A stretch of 64,000 nucleotides of DNA from Liolophura sinensis (GCF_032854445.1 NC_088295.1:54171249-54235248); one strand, 5' to 3'; shown: positions 14,301 through 29,300, numbered from the stretch's first letter. Notes: generated from the sequence alone by a model not told the origin. Translations and numbers: made by a program.

Positions 14301-17300
14301 GTCGTAATTATTATACTTTTGTATGGTAATTGTTTATACATTGTAAATATTTGTGGTTATGTAGGAACTGATTGACAAGGCCATGACAGACTATGAACTG
14401 ATTGAAGAGTTTTACTACAGCCTCTCCACAGATGACTTCAGTGCTAAGTATGCAACATTCATTTCACCTTAATTCAGCTTTCGCTGTACACTGTTTCGTT
14501 TGAATATTCACCATTTCTTCCTGGATCATAAGAACCGAGTCAACAAAGCTAACAGTTGTTAGTAATGTTCATTTTTTTATCACAGTGCCTTTCAGCAAAA
14601 TACGGCAAACAAATATCCCATGATATTTTGTGACAGCCTTACCCGCTATGTGACTATTAAAATGTGACAAACATGCAAATTGAGGGCGACAATATTTATT
14701 CATCTATATTCTGGATATGTTCTTTAATTATGTAGCTGATTGAAATGGTTTTTCAAGCTGTGAATATGAAAGTCATTCATGATAATTAAATGATAATGGT
14801 ACTAACATGCACATGTACAACATCTGTGATGTCACAATTATGGCCAGGCTATAAAGTGTTGGACGTGGCAAAGTCTTATCAAGCAGGGTTTTTTTTTTTT
14901 TGATTCCTGAAATAGTAATAAATAAAATAAATCAATAGACCATTAAGTGAGTTTTTAAGAGTTTTTAAGACGGAGTGTCAAGATTTTCTGTGCATTACAA
15001 GGTGGACTGCGATTGGCTGGCCTCACAAGATTGAGAAACAGATGGACCAGACATACCAGCAGTTAGAGGAAGATGAAGAAAGATTCCACAAACTCCAGAA
15101 TTCAGACCAGTCCAACTTCAACGATAGGCTGGATACCCTACAGGTTTGTTGTTTTCTTTTATATATTTATTTCATAAAACACCAATCAAATAAATAAATG
15201 TGTTTATTTGGCTATTTTACCTAAGAAATTCAGACTTGCGAGGATTTCTTTCACTCAGATTTACATGACAACATTGCTTATGGACCCTTTAATAGACAGC
15301 ATGTCCAAAAATGCCAATACTTTTGTAGCTTGTCTTCCAGTGTGCAAATTTTTTTTAGCCAAAAAATGTACGTAAAAATATGTAATGGGTTAATTCAACT
15401 TATCTTTTTTTAAATATTACCTGTTGAAATTTTTTTCCACTTTTAATGTACACAGAAATAAAATATGTCAATGTGATTTTAATCCATTCCTAACACATCA
15501 ATATGGACACAAATAAATGAGATGCATTCACTGTTCCTAATATAACTACCATAACTCTCGGTTTATGTTTCTATGTTTAAATACACATTACAATCATGTG
15601 TACTCTATACATGTTGGAAGAATATTGATCATTTTAACTTCATATAATTGTTAATTTCACTGATGAAATAATCTCTACAAATGCACACAATCTGATGCAA
15701 TGATGTGTTATTCTTCTATGATAGATGGTTGTTGCTGGAATGGCAGCATACACAGACATTAACAAAGCTCACGAGATAGCCAATGAAGTGCGGCGAGTTA
15801 ACAAACAACTGAAGGAAGCCCAACAGTTGTCACAGACCTATAACAACAGAGAGCGGCTCTTTGGCATGCCAGTTACAAACGTAAGTTTGACAGTAAAAGG
15901 AGGCTTATTTTATGGTGCAGTTTTGTTTTGAATGTCAGATACATAAAGCACTGTTCCATTTTTAGGAGAATAACAGATAAAGGAGCAGTATGTATTTTGT
16001 TTTTGGCTAACATGACAACAGTGTTATTAGATGAATATTAATCCCTATACATTGTAAGTTGCCTTGTACTGATAGTAGCTAGTCCTTGCGAGATGACCGT
16101 ATGTAACGGACAGTTAACACAAGGTTATTAGTAAACAAGGTTTAATTAATACAATAAAACATTTTTTCTGTGCTCTTGTATATAATGTCACTGATGTCTT
16201 TTGCAATTTACAGTGGAATGATTTCTTTGCTGCTCAAAATGTATTGGATAATTCTCTGATTTTTGCCAAAGTCCTTAACATGGTTGTCAATTTATCTTGC
16301 TCAAAATAACTGTGAATGCTCAGCCAAATGGAAAGATAGTTGTCAAGCACACTTTATGTCGTACATATGTGATTTGTGTGTTTAACTCTCCATGTCCATA
16401 TGTTATTCATTCACACCTCATTGTGTTGCACTACAGTGCCTGTTATTATAATCTGAAACACACATTTTGCTCCGATGTCTTTTATTTGACCTTTCTGATC
16501 GAGCTAAAATTGCTGTTTAATGATTTATGTTTTGGGCACAACAAAACGAAGGACAGATAAATAACCACTGATAATTTAGACTAATCAGCACTTCTTCAGT
16601 TTTAGTTTTTCTTGCAGTAGATAAATGCAGCTGTTTCAGCACGTTGCACCAACTTTTTTGTGTTTCACCACACCACACCGTGTGCTTGAATGGGGTGCCT
16701 CTCTGGCTTCCAATACTATGTGTGCATTCATTTGTTATTTTAGTACGACAGGCTGACTAAGCTTGTTAAGGACTTTGAGCCTTATAGAAACTTGTGGTTA
16801 ACTGTGTCTGATTGGCTGCGCTGGCATGAGAGCTGGATGAACGATCCTCTCACGTCTATCAATGCTGAAGAAGTAGAGAAAAACGTCACGGAGGCCTTCA
16901 AAACGATGCATAAGTCTGTCCGCATCTTTCAAGACATCACCAGTAAGTTTACAAAGGAAAACAATTTGTGGGGAGGGGAAAGGGCATTGTTTTAGGTTCC
17001 AAGCAAGGTCACAACGATTGAAGAATGGTATTTCTGTAGGGTTACTGAAGTTACTTGATGCTGAACATTTGGAGATGAACACCCAGGCAGTGATTGGTCA
17101 GTTCACAGCTGTCTGTTGTGGGATATGGATGAAATAATACTGAAAGTATTAAAATACTTTTCTCCAGTAGCGTAAATGCTCAAGAAAATAACTGGCCCTG
17201 AACTACATAGCCGATTCTCCAATCTGATTTAACACAGACTTTCTGTCTTCCCTCTAATGTGTTAGTTGTATCCAGCTGCATTTTATGTTTGTGATGCAAA

Positions 17301-20300
17301 CCAATAATAACTGTAGCCCAGAGTTACTTTAAGAAATACACACTTTTGTAGGTGTTGGCGAAATTATTAACAGAAGATTTGTTTTCATAATGGAATGATT
17401 GTTGTGTTTATCGCTGTATTCAAGAACATTTCAGCTATTGAAAACAATCTAGTACCCAGGAACAGGTTGTTCAGAAGTGTATTAAAAATTAAGACATACT
17501 TAAATCTTAATACTAGTTTGGTCTGAAATAAAACTAATGCCACTTTAGTCCGTACTAAAGTTAATACTGCTTTGAACTCCTGACACACTTCTAAACAACT
17601 GGGCCCTGAGTGTGCATCACTGATCAGGAAAGCAAATGACTATGGCAGTCTCTAACACCATGGCATCCCTTGTATTGGCAGTATTATTTTAATTGTTTTC
17701 TTTAAAACAGTTTTCTGTAACAATAGATATTAGTTAAAAAGCATTGTTCAATCTTGTTAGGACGTCTTTGTGCTAAGCTTGGGGAGAAGAGGGAAGAGAT
17801 AAAAGAATTTGGTAATCTGATGTTGTAATCTGTGCTGGTAGAAAATTACATGTGTTAGTTATTGCAGATTGTGATTATGCTATAGACATTTGTACATGTA
17901 GTGGCTATTATATAGATGTGCACTGATTGGCTGAGGTGTTTATGATTAGCTTTTGTGACGATAACAGATAAACTTGATCTCACAGGTATACAGCAGATGA
18001 AACAGAAGTTGCAGGCATTTCAAGTACTAAGTCAAAATTTATAGAAGTAGATATTTTATTTTAATTATTACTTTTAAGGCTAACTGTACCTTAGAGGAAA
18101 AACTAAACATAAAGTCACATAATATTTAAACTGTTGTTCTACAAGTATGCCGTGGTAAATTCTTTGATAGGAAAAGAGGTGCGACAAAATAGTTAAGATG
18201 CTGGTATTGAGCTCAAGACTAAGTGATTGATTGATATAATACATGCACATATAGAATCAAGTTATTAATTTCCATTGGACATCTCTGCAGCCATACCTGT
18301 AAGATTTAGCTTACCTGTGTATGTGCCCTTGTATGATTTGTTATCATTGGAGGTATTTTTTATAGACTTAATTATTTGTGAATGTTTGTGTACATGTGTG
18401 CATTTATGTGCTGTACTGCAAGTCTACATCATACAGGAAAACGTTGCATGTTACTATGTTCACATTAATTACACGAAGAAACTGTCCTTTGGGCAACTGT
18501 AATGTGTGTATGTGGCCATCCTTCATGATAATAGATTACTAGTGTGCTTTACTGTATTCATTTATCTTACTGCAGCATAGATTTGACTTTAGGAAGTTCT
18601 TGCATTTTGTTAAAATTCTCACTTAAGCTGCGAATGTCTTTAAAACTTTAGCTGTTTTCTCAAGCTGTACATTCTTAAAAGCAAAATGTTTTTATGAAGC
18701 TTTAAGACAGCTTGGTGATTATGAGGTTACTGACACTGCATAAAGATGAATAGCCATCCTTTCCAAAATCATAACAAGCAGGCATAGTTGTAAGTTTGAT
18801 GCAGGTTTGTCTGAAGCTCACAGATATAAGTTTAATACACAGTTTATTGATTCTGTAGGTGATATCCCGGATATTATGTTTGACTATGTACTTGACTAAA
18901 TGTTAAAGGTTTGGTCTAGCTTGGGCTATTGCACTGTATGATCATACATGTGACCCTCTTTAAAATGGATATATGTTAACATCACAGCTCTAATTACCAG
19001 GTGTACAAGAAGTTGCACAACAGATTAAGGGTTGGATTGAAGACTTCAAGCCTTACATCCCGCTTATCCAAGGTCTGAGAAACCCAGGCATGAGGAACCG
19101 CCATTGGGAACAGGTACACCATGATGTGGTTTGAGCAGAATTCCTTACACTGAACCAACTGCATTCCACTTTCTCACACTCTAATATATTCCACACCCAA
19201 TTAGGCATAAAATCTCATTAAAGAAATTACATGAAATCTGGTATGGGAAATTAATTGGTAGGGTTGTCTCTGAAGGGTTATATTCTTTGGTTTCCTTACT
19301 ATTTCTTCTTTTCTTTAACTTAATTGCCAGTATTGAATGCTGATCGACAGAAAGGATCAACATTTGTGAACGAAATATACGATACGTCAGTAGTATTTGA
19401 ATCTCAGGCACCATTGCCTTGATGATTGCTTAACTACCCTTTCAATGCTTTCTCCAGCTGTCGGGTGATCTGGGCTTCCCAGTGCGCCCTAAGGCCAATC
19501 TCACCTTTAGTAAATGTCTGGAGCTCAAACTACAAGACCACATTCAGGTGATAGCGAAAGTGGCTGAGGTGGCTGGTAAGGAGTACTCCATAGAACAGGT
19601 GAGTGGAGTTTAGTTCCTGTCAGTTTCTCAAGTGTATTGCCTTCTAGGCAGAACCTTCCGTTTATCAGCCTTTTGTTAAAAGATAGTTATTTATATGATT
19701 TTTTAGTCATTTTTCAATATTTTTCATAATGAACAGCCCATAATCATCCCTTTTTTGTTTTTTCTTTTTTACTTTCACATAGGTAAATGTAGCTTTGATA
19801 AATACTTGAATAAGCTGTTCCCTGTATAATTAGGTTACGTTTATGTTTAGGCTTTAGATAAGATGGAGAAGGAATGGGAACCTGTCCAGTTTGAGATCCT
19901 GTCTTACAAAGAGACTGGTACATTCATTCTGAGAAGCTCTGAGGAGACCTCCCAGCTTTTAGATGACCACATCGTCATGACACAGAGCATGTCCTTCTCA
20001 CCGTACAAGAAACCATTTGAGGACCGCATCAGTAACTGGGAAAGCAAACTGCGCACTACACAGGCAAGCATATACCCATAACAAGTTTCATTCATAAGCT
20101 TATCCCATGAAAAGGTACAACTGTATCCTAGACATACTTCTACCATGATTGTTATGCAGTGTTCTCACTGTTTTGGAGCATTTCTTTTAGACTGAAACTT
20201 AACTTAAGTGAACATGCACTGTATCTGCTGTCTCAATAGCAGTTCCTTCAGTAAATCTGTAATTTTGTACATGTCAGGACACAATTGGCAAGTAAAATGT

Positions 20301-23300
20301 AAACATCAGGATGATGTTAGACTGGGAAAAAACTCATTGAAAATGGAGTTGGAAATAAATATCTCCATTCAACTAAGTAAGACTGAGGTGAGTTGATTGT
20401 GATGGTGGAGATGGTTTTTGTTCAGGATGTGCTGGACGAGTGGCTGAACTGTCAGAGAGCTTGGCTCTACCTGGAGCCTATCTTCAGTTCCGAGGACATC
20501 AACCGACAGTTGCCTGTGGAGAGTAAGAGGTATCAGACTATGGAGAGGATGTGGAGGAAAATGATGAAGAATGCCAAGGAGAATCCACAGGTACATACAC
20601 AACACAAACATCCCCATTTTCAGAGGAGACATATTAAACATTAACTGGCACTGGTCTCACTGGTCTTTGAAATGTGTAATGTACTAGAACTCTTTAAATT
20701 CATGTTTTTTATGCTACTTTACGTATATATTGATTCAATTGGTAATGTAATAGCTTATTCAGTTTTCTGAATGCTGTTTTAAGGGCAAAATAAGTCAGAA
20801 ATACACCTGTGCTTGACTGACTGTGAAATCAGCCTGCATCGCAGATATTTCAGAACACTTACACACTTAACAACAGAAAAGCCTATTTAGAGTTTAGTAA
20901 AGGCTGATAAAATTTATGAATGCGAAATTTTATCCACTGCTTGTACATACTTGGGTCTGATTTCTTCAGGTCATCTCCTTGTGCCCAGACAACCGTCTGC
21001 TGGATAACTTGCGGGAATGTAACAAACTGTTGGAACAAGTCCAGAAAGGTCTCAGTGAATACCTGGAGACGAAACGTAATGCCTTCCCACGATTCTACTT
21101 CCTGTCTGACGATGAGCTACTGGAGATTCTGTCACAGACTAAAGATCCAACTGCTGTCCAGCCACATCTGCGAAAGTGCTTTGAGAACATTGCCAAGGTA
21201 AATGACAGATGCTGTCACTTTATGCCACAGTACAGACAATCTGCCAATTTCAACATTCGGTTGTATATAAAATAGAGAAAACTAATTACACTTGATTAGA
21301 TTGATCTGAATTATGTCCCTGGATGGGTTTGGGTGTTAAATATTGCAAAAACAATAGTATGTTGCCATGTTTAAAGACAAGTAGCCCTACAATGCCGTAA
21401 AAGGGCGACATCTTTTTGCCTTGGGATGTCACACTGTGGTCTTAATGATGAAGTAATTTGAAAACTGTGTATTGCTTCTACTAAAGGAATTATCCTGTTA
21501 AGTTTTATGTACTTGTAATACACAAGTAATGGACCTGGTAATGTTCATGTTTCATCCTATTCCAGCTCCGGTTTGAGGATGACTTGAAAATTACACGTAT
21601 GTTCTCCGGAGAAGGGGAGGAGGTTGGTTTCAGGGAGACTCTCTATCCCAAGGGCAATGTGGAGGACTGGATGTTAGAGATAGAGCGATGCATGAAGGAA
21701 AGCTTGAGGCTTATTATCAAAGACTCTCTGGAAGCCTACAAGGAGGTATATGAATTCTTATCCATTTCTAATAACACATGTGTGAATACAGTATAATTTT
21801 TGATAATTCTTATTTTATGTACGTGTAATGTATTTATTACTATTAATTTTTCCTCATAATTATTCTTTCCCATTCCAGAATAGTCAAAGAGAAAAAAATC
21901 CAATCTTGGTCTTGTCTGCCAGCTTAAAAATTTACTCATGAGAGACTGTCAGTGTGGCATTAAAACCCAAATCATTCATTCACTCTAATAGAAATTAGCA
22001 TTGCACCTAGTGTACAACTGTCAACCCCTTATCAACTGTTTGGTGTGTGTATTATTGTCAGACCCCACGTACAGAATGGGTCCTCAACTGGCCCGGTCAA
22101 GTTGTGATTGCTGGGTGTCAGACCTTCTGGTCAAGTGAGGTGTCCGAGGCTCTGGAAGAGAAGAGACTACCAGAACTACAGCAACTATTGCTCAAACAGC
22201 TGGATGATTTACGGGACTTGGTGAAGGGGGACCTCAGTAAGATTGGACGCATGACACTGTCAGCTCTCATCGTCATTGAGGTGCACGCCAGGGATGTTGT
22301 CCACAAAATGGTGGAAGAAAAAGTCCAGAATGCCAATGACTTTGAATGGATTAGTCAGCTAAGGTATTTATAACAGTGTCTCAATTGGGTGTCAGATAAG
22401 ACATCTGGTAGGGTAATAATGAAGAGACAACAACTGACTACTTGTACCATGCAGTCTAATAACTGATGTTGTGTAATGGACAATTTATGCATAGTTTTTT
22501 GGTTGGATAGATAAGGCTTAGAGGGTAAAATCAGAGCAACGACAGTGATTTGATAGTTGGCAGATGGTCAGATATGTTATCATATTTTTTTTTATCAAAT
22601 AGTATTGAAATAAGTGACATATAGTCATTGAAATCCTCTTTTCAATTTACCCTAGCATTAATCACTTAATAAAATAAAATCCTGAACAGTTGTTACAGTA
22701 ACCCTCGCATAACTGTTTTGTTTTTGACCCTCAGATACTACTGGCATGATGAGAATTTGTTCATACGTGCAGTGAATGCAGAGTTTAACTATGGTTATGA
22801 GTACCTGGGGAACACAGGAAGACTGGTCATCACTCCTCTTACAGACAGGTTAGCATAGTAATATCTTTATTTAATTATTTATTTGATTGGTTGTTTTACT
22901 CTGTACTCAAGAATGTTTCACTTATATGACAGCAATCAGCATTATGCTGGGAGGAAACCAGTCAGAGCCTTGGGGGAAACCCATGATCATCCACAGGTAG
23001 CAGGAGCTGGACTTGAACTCACAGCAATCGCATTGGTGAGAGGCTCCTGGGTCATGCTCCCATGCTGGCGTGCTAACCCTTTCAGCCACGGAGGCCCTAA
23101 TATTTTTATACATGTACATGTGTATTATTGACCTCACTCCAAATGGATTAGGAAAGAAGGTTTCAGCAGTTTGCAGGTTATTTTGATTTTGCACATTAAG
23201 ATAATTTATCTGCTAATTTCTAGATGTTCGACTTTGCAAGTAAGAAGCATTACCCCACCCATTGCCCAAAAGCATGAGCACAGTATAACACCAGTATTGT

Positions 23301-26300
23301 AAATAGATTAAATGATGCATGAGGTTGATGTTGCAGGTGTTACTTGACTCTAACTGGTGCTCTCCACCTGAAGTTTGGCGGGGCTCCAGCGGGGCCAGCA
23401 GGAACAGGCAAAACAGAGACAACCAAGGTCAGTCACGGGAGCTAACTCATGAAATACATGCAGAAAAGCTTCTGTATTTTGCTGATTTTACCTGGGAAGA
23501 GAGAGTCTGCTAAACTCTCATGTCAAATGTAAATTAATTTATACAACAGATAAATATGCACGGTTCATGTGCATTTTGACATGACCAATGGAAAAAAATG
23601 TACATATAATTTACTGAAGTCATATCTAATTACTTATAAACAGGATTTGGCCAAGGCAATGGCAATCCAGTGTGTGGTCTTCAACTGTTCAGATCAGCTA
23701 GATTTCATGGCTATGGGCAAGTTTTTCAAGGGACTGGCAAGGTAAGATTCTCAGATAGTAGACATGACAGATTACCACACTCTGTGTACATGTACATGTA
23801 CATCATCATTATATGACTGAAAAATTGTTAAGTACAATGTTAAACCCCAAGCATACACCAATGTACATTTTAGTGTTAATTAAAGCAACAGATTGTTGCA
23901 CATTGAATTATCGTACATGAACATATTTAGTGGGACATTATTTTGGTGATACATGTATATGTATGTTTTCTAATCAGTTCATGACAAATTTACAAATATG
24001 AATAAATATAATACATTATGTAGCTGGCAAACAGATAAGTAGTATTTGAACATGTACATGGTTTCATTTCATTTTACATGGCGGTCACACTTCATTGTTA
24101 TTTATTGTAGCAATTATGCCTGTTGTGAAAAACCAATTAATGTATGGAGAATTATATTGAAATTCCAAAGTATACACAGTGCTTGATTCCATCATTATCA
24201 AAGAAATACCACAGTTTGTATTTAATTTCCTTGTTCCAGTTCTCTTTTATACGCCTGGCTATACAGTAGAAAAATGTAGGCTAGCTATATTGGCAGGCTT
24301 ATGTAGCTGGATTTTAACCAGTTAAGACTCACAGTATTTGTGTTTTCGTCAATTTGAGCAGCATTATGTCTTGAAAAGATGTTAAAGGGACATACTGCCA
24401 AAAGGAGTTCATAATTTTGGAGTTGACTCAGCTGAACACACAAAAATGAGGTGCATTTGACTCCTAGCAAAACCTACTGGGCCTATATTTTTCGAAAAAT
24501 GTCAATCAAGAGAATTAGAAGGGGAAATCTGTCACTGTTCTAAACTGTCCGCCCGACGAGAGAACAGGTAAATGAGGTAGCACAAAGCTTCCCAGGGAAT
24601 CCCTGGATAAAACTGAACATTGGATTATTCACCCGAAGTCAAGAAGTCAACTTTATATAGATGATGCCTAAAATAACAGCACAAATTTTTCGACATTGGC
24701 AGTATGCCCCTTTAAGGATTCTTAGTATGATTAAATAAACATTTAGTAAAATGGGTGTGGATGTGTTATGTGTACATCTATTTAATATTTCCTAAATTTG
24801 TGTCTCTTATGATGGTATGATATCAAATCTGACAGCTCTGGTGCATGGGCATGTTTTGATGAGTTCAACCGCATTGACATTGAAGTATTATCTGTGGTTG
24901 CTCAACAAATTGCAACCATTCAGAAAGCTCAACAACAGAGGGTGAGAAAGCTATCTGGTCTAGAAATGCATGCTTACAATAACACTCTAATCACAGCATG
25001 TATCTGTAGTATCCTTAAAAAAAAACAACTCTCATTTACTTCTGTAAAAGGAAAAGAATGCATTTTGACCAAGAAAACATCATTATATTGTGCTTATATG
25101 ATGGCTGTGTGATTAAAGCAATGCATTTATTTCCTTTTCACTTAGTAATATGAAGACACAACTAAGTATGCTGCTTGCAGGGTGAAGGACATACATGAAT
25201 ATATATTCACCATTTACACTTTTAACTCAAGGTTGCATGCTTCTTCATTCTTACTGTAGTTCTGTTAAAGCTATCACATGTTTTCCTATATGTATATATG
25301 TAGTGCACACAAAGGACATTTCAGGACCAAGGTATCCTAAAATGTTCCTTTATAGTACATGTAGATTGCAGATTCTCTTGCATCATATTAACTTGGTCTA
25401 AACTAGATGACTTCTGTTCTATATGGTGATATCAATTGGTAATTGAGTGCTGATCTTGATATTTCATGGAAACAATGGCTATTACCTGTGTATTTCAACT
25501 TTCTCTACATAGCTCTGGCGCCTGGGCATGCTTTGATGAGTTCAATCGTATTGACATTGAAGTGCTGTCTGTAGTGGCTATGCAGATTATGACCATAACC
25601 AAAGCCCTGCTAGAAAAGGTGCAGTGTTTAATAAAAACGTGGCTCATTCTTCTTACTAACATGCTTTTTTATGCAGATTGTTGTGATGTGTTATACTTTG
25701 TAAAGGCATCAGCATGTTATGAAGTTTGAAAATCAGCCATCTAAATTAGACAACATTTGTGAATCTGTGCTACATGTATGTATCATCATGGCCACATGTC
25801 CAAGCATGTAGTCTTATAAAGTCTTGCTAGCTAGCAGTGCCTAGTTCTCAGAATGATAACATGGAGTAATGATAGTAATAAAATGGCTTCGCCTGCATTC
25901 TACTTTTTTGCCACTTCATCAGTTATTGACAGCTTCCATATAGTCATTAGCTGCTCTTTGTTTCCTCATGCCTAATTAGAGCTTCTGACAGGTATATTCC
26001 CATGAGTAAAATGTAGCCATAAAGGATTCTTAACATTTGTATATTTTCATGTGAATTAATAAGCACTGTGACTCAGATACATTGAAGTATGAATCTTGTA
26101 AACTTAATGCTTTCAGACCTAGTGCATCTGGTGCAAATTGCTTATTGTTGTTTGTGATGTTTATTCCCTTTTTCTCCATCTGGGTGTTTTCTGTTCCTCT
26201 TTTCTCTGACTTGTTTGGTATAAAGGTACTGAAATCGGTGCTTTGTCAATTTGCTAATACATGTACGTACATTGTGTATGTAATGTGTTTTTCATTCTTC

Positions 26301-29300
26301 ACTCTTGTTACGTTTCTAATGTTTGTACAATGCTGGAAAAGTAATATTTCTTAAAACAAAGATGTTGTTGATCCCCTGTTTAACATTTCCGTGGAAACAT
26401 TATTAAATTCAGATAACTAACACAATGAAGGTTTAAATGTGCGTGATGAGGACAAGTTAACAAAGGAACTGAACATTGAATCTGAAAGTCCAGTGCAAAA
26501 GGCAAACTAAGATTTAGACAACCAGTTACACAGGATTGGTAAACTCTTTATATCTGAATACCCCAGTTCCATACAAACAGCAGTTGATTGTTTTGATAAT
26601 TGTCTTTTTAGAAGCTGATCCATTATCAAAATCCAAGGGTGTTTCATAATAGAATTTATGGTGTTGGAGGGCATTGAATTTATTTTGCTTCCACCCAAAA
26701 GTGACCTGTGATTTATAATCTGACAGGTGGACAGGTTCATATTTGAAGGTGTGGAGTTGATGTTGAAACCCTCCTGTGCTGTGTTCATCACCATGAACCC
26801 AGGCTACGCTGGAAGAACAGAGCTACCAGATAACCTGAAGGTACTCTGCATGATGCCACAAATAATCTACTCCTGTTATTCTTTCTGGTTACATACCACA
26901 CTTTATAAATAAAATGCTATCCTATCGTGATCGAGTTTGCTTTTTAAGTTTAATGAAGTTTAAGCTATATGGCCTGAAATTTCATATTCAAGCTATTTAT
27001 TTAACTAGTTAATCCTAATTTCTTGATTATACGTTTTATATTATAAACAATAGTGAACTTAAAGGCTGCCGAAATATGGAGAATGCAAATCCACAACATC
27101 ATATGCCATCTGTATACAAGACAAGGTTTATGACAGCCATGTATACTGCTGTGTGCCTCGAGTGTCTTGCCATACATGTTGTCCTGTGTTGCAGGCATTG
27201 TTCCGGCCTGTTGCCATGATGGTGCCAGATTATGCCCTTATTGCGGAGATCAGTCTCTTCTCGTTTGGCTTTGCTGATGCCCGAGTTCTGGCCAAGAAGA
27301 TCACCACCACATTCAAGCTGTCTTCAGAGCAGCTCAGTTCCCAGGTGAGCAAACAGAAAGTGATCAAACATGTGCATGCACTGTTGTGATACTGTATATA
27401 GATTAGATACAGCAGGAGTATCTTCGATATACTTGAAGCACCTTTCACAAAGTCTCCGGAAACAAAAAAAAACAAACCAAAAAAACTCATGGTCTCTGCA
27501 ACGTATGAAACCATTAGTGAAATTATCTGTTTGATATCATCCAAAATCTTGTATGATTTCTTTTGGTTAAATAACATCCACATATTAAGCTACTATTTAT
27601 TTATTTATTTGATTAGTGTTTTACAGCGTACTCAAGAATATTTCACTTTAACGACGCCAGCCATTATTATGGTGGGAGGAAACCGGGCAGAGCCCGGGGG
27701 AAACCCACGATCAGCTGCAGGTTGTTGCCAGACCTTTCCACTTACAGCCAGAGTATTAAGCTACTAGCTGCTGCAGTTATATACATGTACATAATGTATC
27801 TAAGTAGAACTGACATCTTTATATCTAAGTAGGAGTTACATGTGGGCTGAATACTCCGTTTGGTTCATATTTCCATACAGCTGTGGTGCGGACTCCATAC
27901 CATTGTCCAGACTATAACTCAGTATTCACACTCAAGCTTTTAGTTATTGAGAATGCAAAAAGGGCATTGAAATGGGTAGAAACAATTACCAGTACAATTG
28001 CCGGCCCCTTACCTATCATTAGACTTAATTAGTATAATAATCATTGCAATTTATTTACAGTTTAATTTCTTTCATGTTCTAAGATTTTTGTCAGTGGGAA
28101 GACAGGCTCATACTCATCAGTTAGTATTTTTGTCTCACTTTCTCTTGCAAATATGCTATGTAACTTCTTTATTTTGTGTCATTTCTGATGTGTTGTAGGA
28201 CCATTATGATTTTGGAATGCGAGCTGTGAAAAGTGTGATCTCAGCTGCAGGAAACCTCAAGAGACAGTATACAGACATGGACGAGGTTTGTGCGCTCTGG
28301 TTTTATCATTTTATCATCAAAAATTTAATCGCTCTTGCAGTTTGCCTAAAAAAACACTTATTTATTAATGTTGGATGCTTGCTGACTCAGACTGTTAATG
28401 TGCTGGTTTGCCTTGACCAACAGACTTTTGACCATTAAGGCTGCATGTTTTGATCCAGCTCTTGCCGATTTGACTGTGGCTTTAAGTCAGGAAGTTCGTC
28501 AGGTATTGTCATTATCAATTTGTTGCTGAATGTGCCATTGCCATCAACGTCCTACAATATGATATTTCTGTTCCCCAGGAACTGATCACCTTGCGTGCCA
28601 TCCGAGATGTAAATGTACCCAAATTCCTGGTGGATGATCTGAAACTGTTCAATGGCATTGTCTCTGATCTCTTCCCCAATATCAAGTAAGTCTTCACTTG
28701 TACTCTTTGTCAAGGTAGGTAACTCATGCATGTACAGAGTGTAATTGTACATATACATGTGTTAAGTGACTGTTGAAGGGAAAGCTTAGGTTTAATTGGC
28801 ATGATTTTAGCACATACATGTAAGTACATATTTTGTAACTTTTATTCTTTAAATATTTCTAAACCAGACAAGACAATTAAGGCTTAATTGTTCCGGTATG
28901 TCTGTTTTTCAGGGAGCAGCCAATAGACTATGGAGATCTGGATACTTCACTAAGAAAAACATGCAACAAGGCCGGCATCAAGGATGTGCCAGGTAACTTT
29001 ACATTACTCTTGTAGGCAATAGATCCTTAACCCCATATTCAGTTCAAATCTTTCTCCCAAACAATGGCAGGAATTACACTGTTATCATGGTAGGAAGATT
29101 AAAATGACTGTTTAGAAGAATAGATGATTTGTAATACTTTAATAAATGTAATTATTTTTTTTTTTCAAAATTACAAGCCAAAAATTAGTGTACATTAGGA
29201 CTTACTATGTACTTATTTCTGTAGGTTTCATACACAAGTGTATCCAGCTGTTTGAAACAACAGTTGTAAGACATGGTCTTATGTTGGTTGGGCCTACTGG

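Noticed and set aside
25619-26726. Third copy of the Walker B exon
   Set aside because: Searched for the FDEFNR coding pattern; none present in this intron or in 23742-24835.
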